Source: Cloacimonetes bacterium UBA5835
GTDB lineage: Bacteria > Cloacimonadota > Cloacimonadia > Cloacimonadales > Cloacimonadaceae
Assembly: GCA_002432865.1 (NCBI GenBank)
Contig: DJGX01000033.1
Span: 70,065 to 85,929 of the forward strand
DNA length: 15,865 nt
Direction: 5' to 3'
Every line of letters begins with the position of its first letter. Within the stretch, counting starts at the first letter, position 1. Shown here piece after piece: positions 14,214 through 15,865 of the stretch. The notes beneath the pieces are model-generated. The model was not told where the DNA came from and searched no databases. It saw nothing but the letters and a program-made list of their open reading frames with translations. A program made the translations under genes and the position numbers.

Positions 14214-15266
14214 ATGGATCTCAATACATTCATCCAAGCCCATTTACTAAAGCGCTCTCCTTTGTCTTATGCTCTATATCCTTCGGGAGTACTCTATGGC
14301 TATATCCAAAAACAATGCAGAACATATTCTCGCCGAAGAGCTTATCGCGCACCTTGCAAAATTATTAGTATTGGCAATATCATTAGTGGTGGTTCGGGAA
14401 AAACTCCACTCACAATTTCTTTGGCTAATTTATTGATAAATAAAGGGCTAAAAGTAGCTGTGTCCCATCGTGGCTATAAAAGTGCTTTTGAAAATGAACC
14501 TCATATTATTAACGCCGATTCTGGTATGCTCTACGATATTCATAAAACAGGTGACGAGGCATATTTGATAGCCTCTGCCCTACTTAAAGTTCCTGTGGCA
14601 GTTGGTAGAAAACGGGTGTTGGCTGTTAAATTACTCTTAGAAAAACATCCTTCGCTGGATGTGATTATTTTAGACGATGCCCTACAACATAATTATATCC
14701 ATAGAGACTTAGATATAATCAGTTTTGATGCTTCTATTGGACTGGGCAACGGCTTTGTGCTTCCAGCAGGATATTTAAGAGAACCACTTTCCAATATCCC
14801 TCAAAACAGTTTAATAATAATTAACCGCAAAAATAAAGCACAAACAGAAACCCTTTGGCTAAATAAAATTAACCAATTGAAAATACCAATCTACCATAGC
14901 TCTAATACTCCAAAATGCTTTTTGGACATTACCGGAAATGTTTATCCGCTCGATTATCTTAAAGAAAAACGAATTGTGCTTGTTTCCGGAATTGCCAATC
15001 CAGCTTCCTTTGCAGAATCCATCAATTCTTTGGGACTATCTTATGTAAAGCACTATGCTTGTATAGATCACTGTGATTTTAAACAGCCATCCCTAATAGA
15101 AAACATCTTCGAACTAAACCCGGATTATATTCTCTGCACCCAAAAAGATATTATGAAACTGGCTAAATATGAATCCTTGCAAAATCGCTTACTTGCGCTA
15201 AAGCTGGAATATAGCTTTGACCAAGAAGATGAATTTCTTAACCAGGTTCTAAATTTTATTAAGTAA
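14214..15266 (+). CDS. lpxK: Tetraacyldisaccharide 4'-kinase
   Basis: The 350-aa enzyme phosphorylates the 4' position of the lipid A disaccharide at the inner membrane. An amphipathic or hydrophobic N-terminus (about 14-32) would anchor it. The P-loop is ISGGSGKTPLT (57-67), preceded by ISIGNI (51-56). Further LpxK marks are SHRGYKS (84-90), TGDEAYL (112-118), VGRKRVLAV (130-138), LDDALQHNYIHRDLDI (153-168) and PAGYLREPL (184-192). The length is normal for the family. The ATG immediately follows the response-regulator stop with no spacer, so translation is probably coupled. The gene shows that the organism makes lipopolysaccharide. No other lpx gene is nearby. Confidence 0.95.
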   Translation: MDLNTFIQAHLLKRSPLSYALYPSGVLYGYIQKQCRTYSRRRAYRAPCKIISIGNIISGGSGKTPLTISLANLLINKGLKVAVSHRGYKSAFENEPHIINADSGMLYDIHKTGDEAYLIASALLKVPVAVGRKRVLAVKLLLEKHPSLDVIILDDALQHNYIHRDLDIISFDASIGLGNGFVLPAGYLREPLSNIPQNSLIIINRKNKAQTETLWLNKINQLKIPIYHSSNTPKCFLDITGNVYPLDYLKEKRIVLVSGIANPASFAESINSLGLSYVKHYACIDHCDFKQPSLIENIFELNPDYILCTQKDIMKLAKYESLQNRLLALKLEYSFDQEDEFLNQVLNFIK

Positions 15267-15586
15267 CTAATCGGTAAATTGGGAAAACTTACTACATCAT
15301 TCTCATTACAGTTAGATAATATTGGCACACTATTAACCTTGTTCAGTTAATGAGGTAGCCAAACAAATTACACAATAAAATTATTGTACCTCTCCAATTG
15401 ACACTCCCTATCTTTTTATGCCAACCTTTTGATATACTACCTCTCCCAATATCTAGTGGATTGCTCAGCATAAATAATAAAAGCATATTAAGATCGATTA
15501 TTCGAAGCTGTTGAAATCTATTAAGTCCAATAATCTTAATAAGTTATAAATAACTGTTTTGCCCTAAGCCTTACTTTCGCTTGTAA
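15267..15586. other. Gene-free A+T-rich region after lpxK
   Basis: No plausible gene or RNA is visible on either strand. A TTGACA (15398-15403) and a TATACT (15433-15438) occur but are 29 bases apart, too far to form one promoter. TTAAC and GTTAA arms occur near 15332-15349. No clear terminator for lpxK is seen. The last 40 or so bases show decaying similarity to the flank of repeat copy 1. Confidence 0.5.
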
Positions 15587-15708
15587 GTTAACGATATACA
15601 ATTTGTCCTCCACCCAATCTCCTCTCCTCCTTAACTATGGGTTGAGGACGGGAGGAGGAGGAGATGAGGAGGGGTTGTTTGTTCGAATCATCTTGAAAAC
15701 AGTGGACT
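15587..15708 (-). repeat. Interspersed repeat, copy 2 (inverted)
   Basis: The reverse complement of this segment runs from AGTCCACT to GTTAAC and matches 43-161 at about 104 of 119 positions by hand count, with three extra bases. Weaker similarity extends to about 15543. The internal hairpin is CCTTAAC (15629-15635) against GTTGAGG, with one T-G pair on this strand. No coding potential or transposase is seen. Confidence 0.85.
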
Positions 15709-15770
15709 TAATTTAGGGAAAAAGGAATGCGTTAAAAAATCCTACCTTAAATCCTCGTTTCGAAAACTAA

Positions 15771-15840
15771 ATCTGCGCAATCTGCGTAATCTGCGTGATC
15801 TGCGTGAAAAATCTTCGGTGATTTCGGTGATTTCGGTGGC
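15771..15840 (+). repeat. Two adjoining 9-bp-period tandem repeats
   Basis: Four units of ATCTGCGYR occur (15771-15779, 15780-15788, 15789-15797, 15798-15806). After the spacer AAAAATC come three units of TTCGGTGAT (15814-15822, 15823-15831, and a variant ending GGC to 15840). Both arrays have a period of 9. Similar words are, as I recall, common in intergenic regions of Bacteroidota and related phyla. The array may continue beyond the region seen, since the window ends 25 bases later. Confidence 0.85.
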
Positions 15841-15865
15841 TAATAAATAAATCCTCTAAATCCTA

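Noticed and set aside
15398..15438. TTGACA and TATACT after lpxK as a promoter
   Set aside because: The spacing of 29 bases is far outside the 16-18 range and no gene follows.

Overview
The window is an A+T-rich stretch of bacterial chromosome in which every gene I can support reads on the + strand. It looks like a Gram-negative bacterium of the Fibrobacterota-Chlorobiota-Bacteroidota group, most probably a Cloacimonadota (Cloacimonas-like) genome. The grounds are an lpxK gene for lipid A, a secreted protein with an Ig-like repeat part and a C-terminal 'YPNPF' sorting-type domain, Bacteroidota-like 9-bp intergenic repeats and low G+C codon use. The phylum is inferred, not proven.

Layout. Positions 1-391 hold no gene but carry one copy of a roughly 120-165 bp repeat. 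Next come a umuC-type translesion polymerase (392-1681, no umuD partner visible) and a tightly packed run: a YigZ/IMPACT protein, a ChaN-like protein, a MEMO-family protein and an AMMECR1-domain protein (1735-4599). A four-tRNA cluster follows (Gly-GCC, Cys-GCA, Leu-UAA, Gly-GCC; 4650-4987). Then come a HAD phosphatase, a MinD/ParA-like P-loop protein and a large exported peptidylarginine-deiminase-like protein with a near-consensus promoter. A second near-consensus promoter and an intrinsic terminator precede potA-potB-potC-like polyamine ABC transporter genes (8901-11787), which lack a potD. The last block (12008-15266) is a UvrC-related protein, purC, a single-domain response regulator and lpxK, the last three almost without spacing. 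The final 600 bases have no gene; they contain the second repeat copy in inverted orientation and a 9-bp-period tandem repeat.

How the parts may work together. The housekeeping parts are conventional: translesion synthesis, tRNAs, purine synthesis, lipid A and polyamine uptake. Three parts stand out. The exported deiminase keeps, at nearly identical spacing, all the residues I recall for Porphyromonas gingivalis peptidylarginine deiminase, including both arginines that hold a C-terminal carboxylate. The UvrC-like protein keeps the four-cysteine Fe-S pattern and a UVR motif but appears to have lost the GIY-YIG arginine and glutamate and has no RNase H-like half. The potABC leader places a strong promoter directly before a terminator, so it is either an attenuator or a small RNA gene. 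No complete new defence or mobile system is evident.
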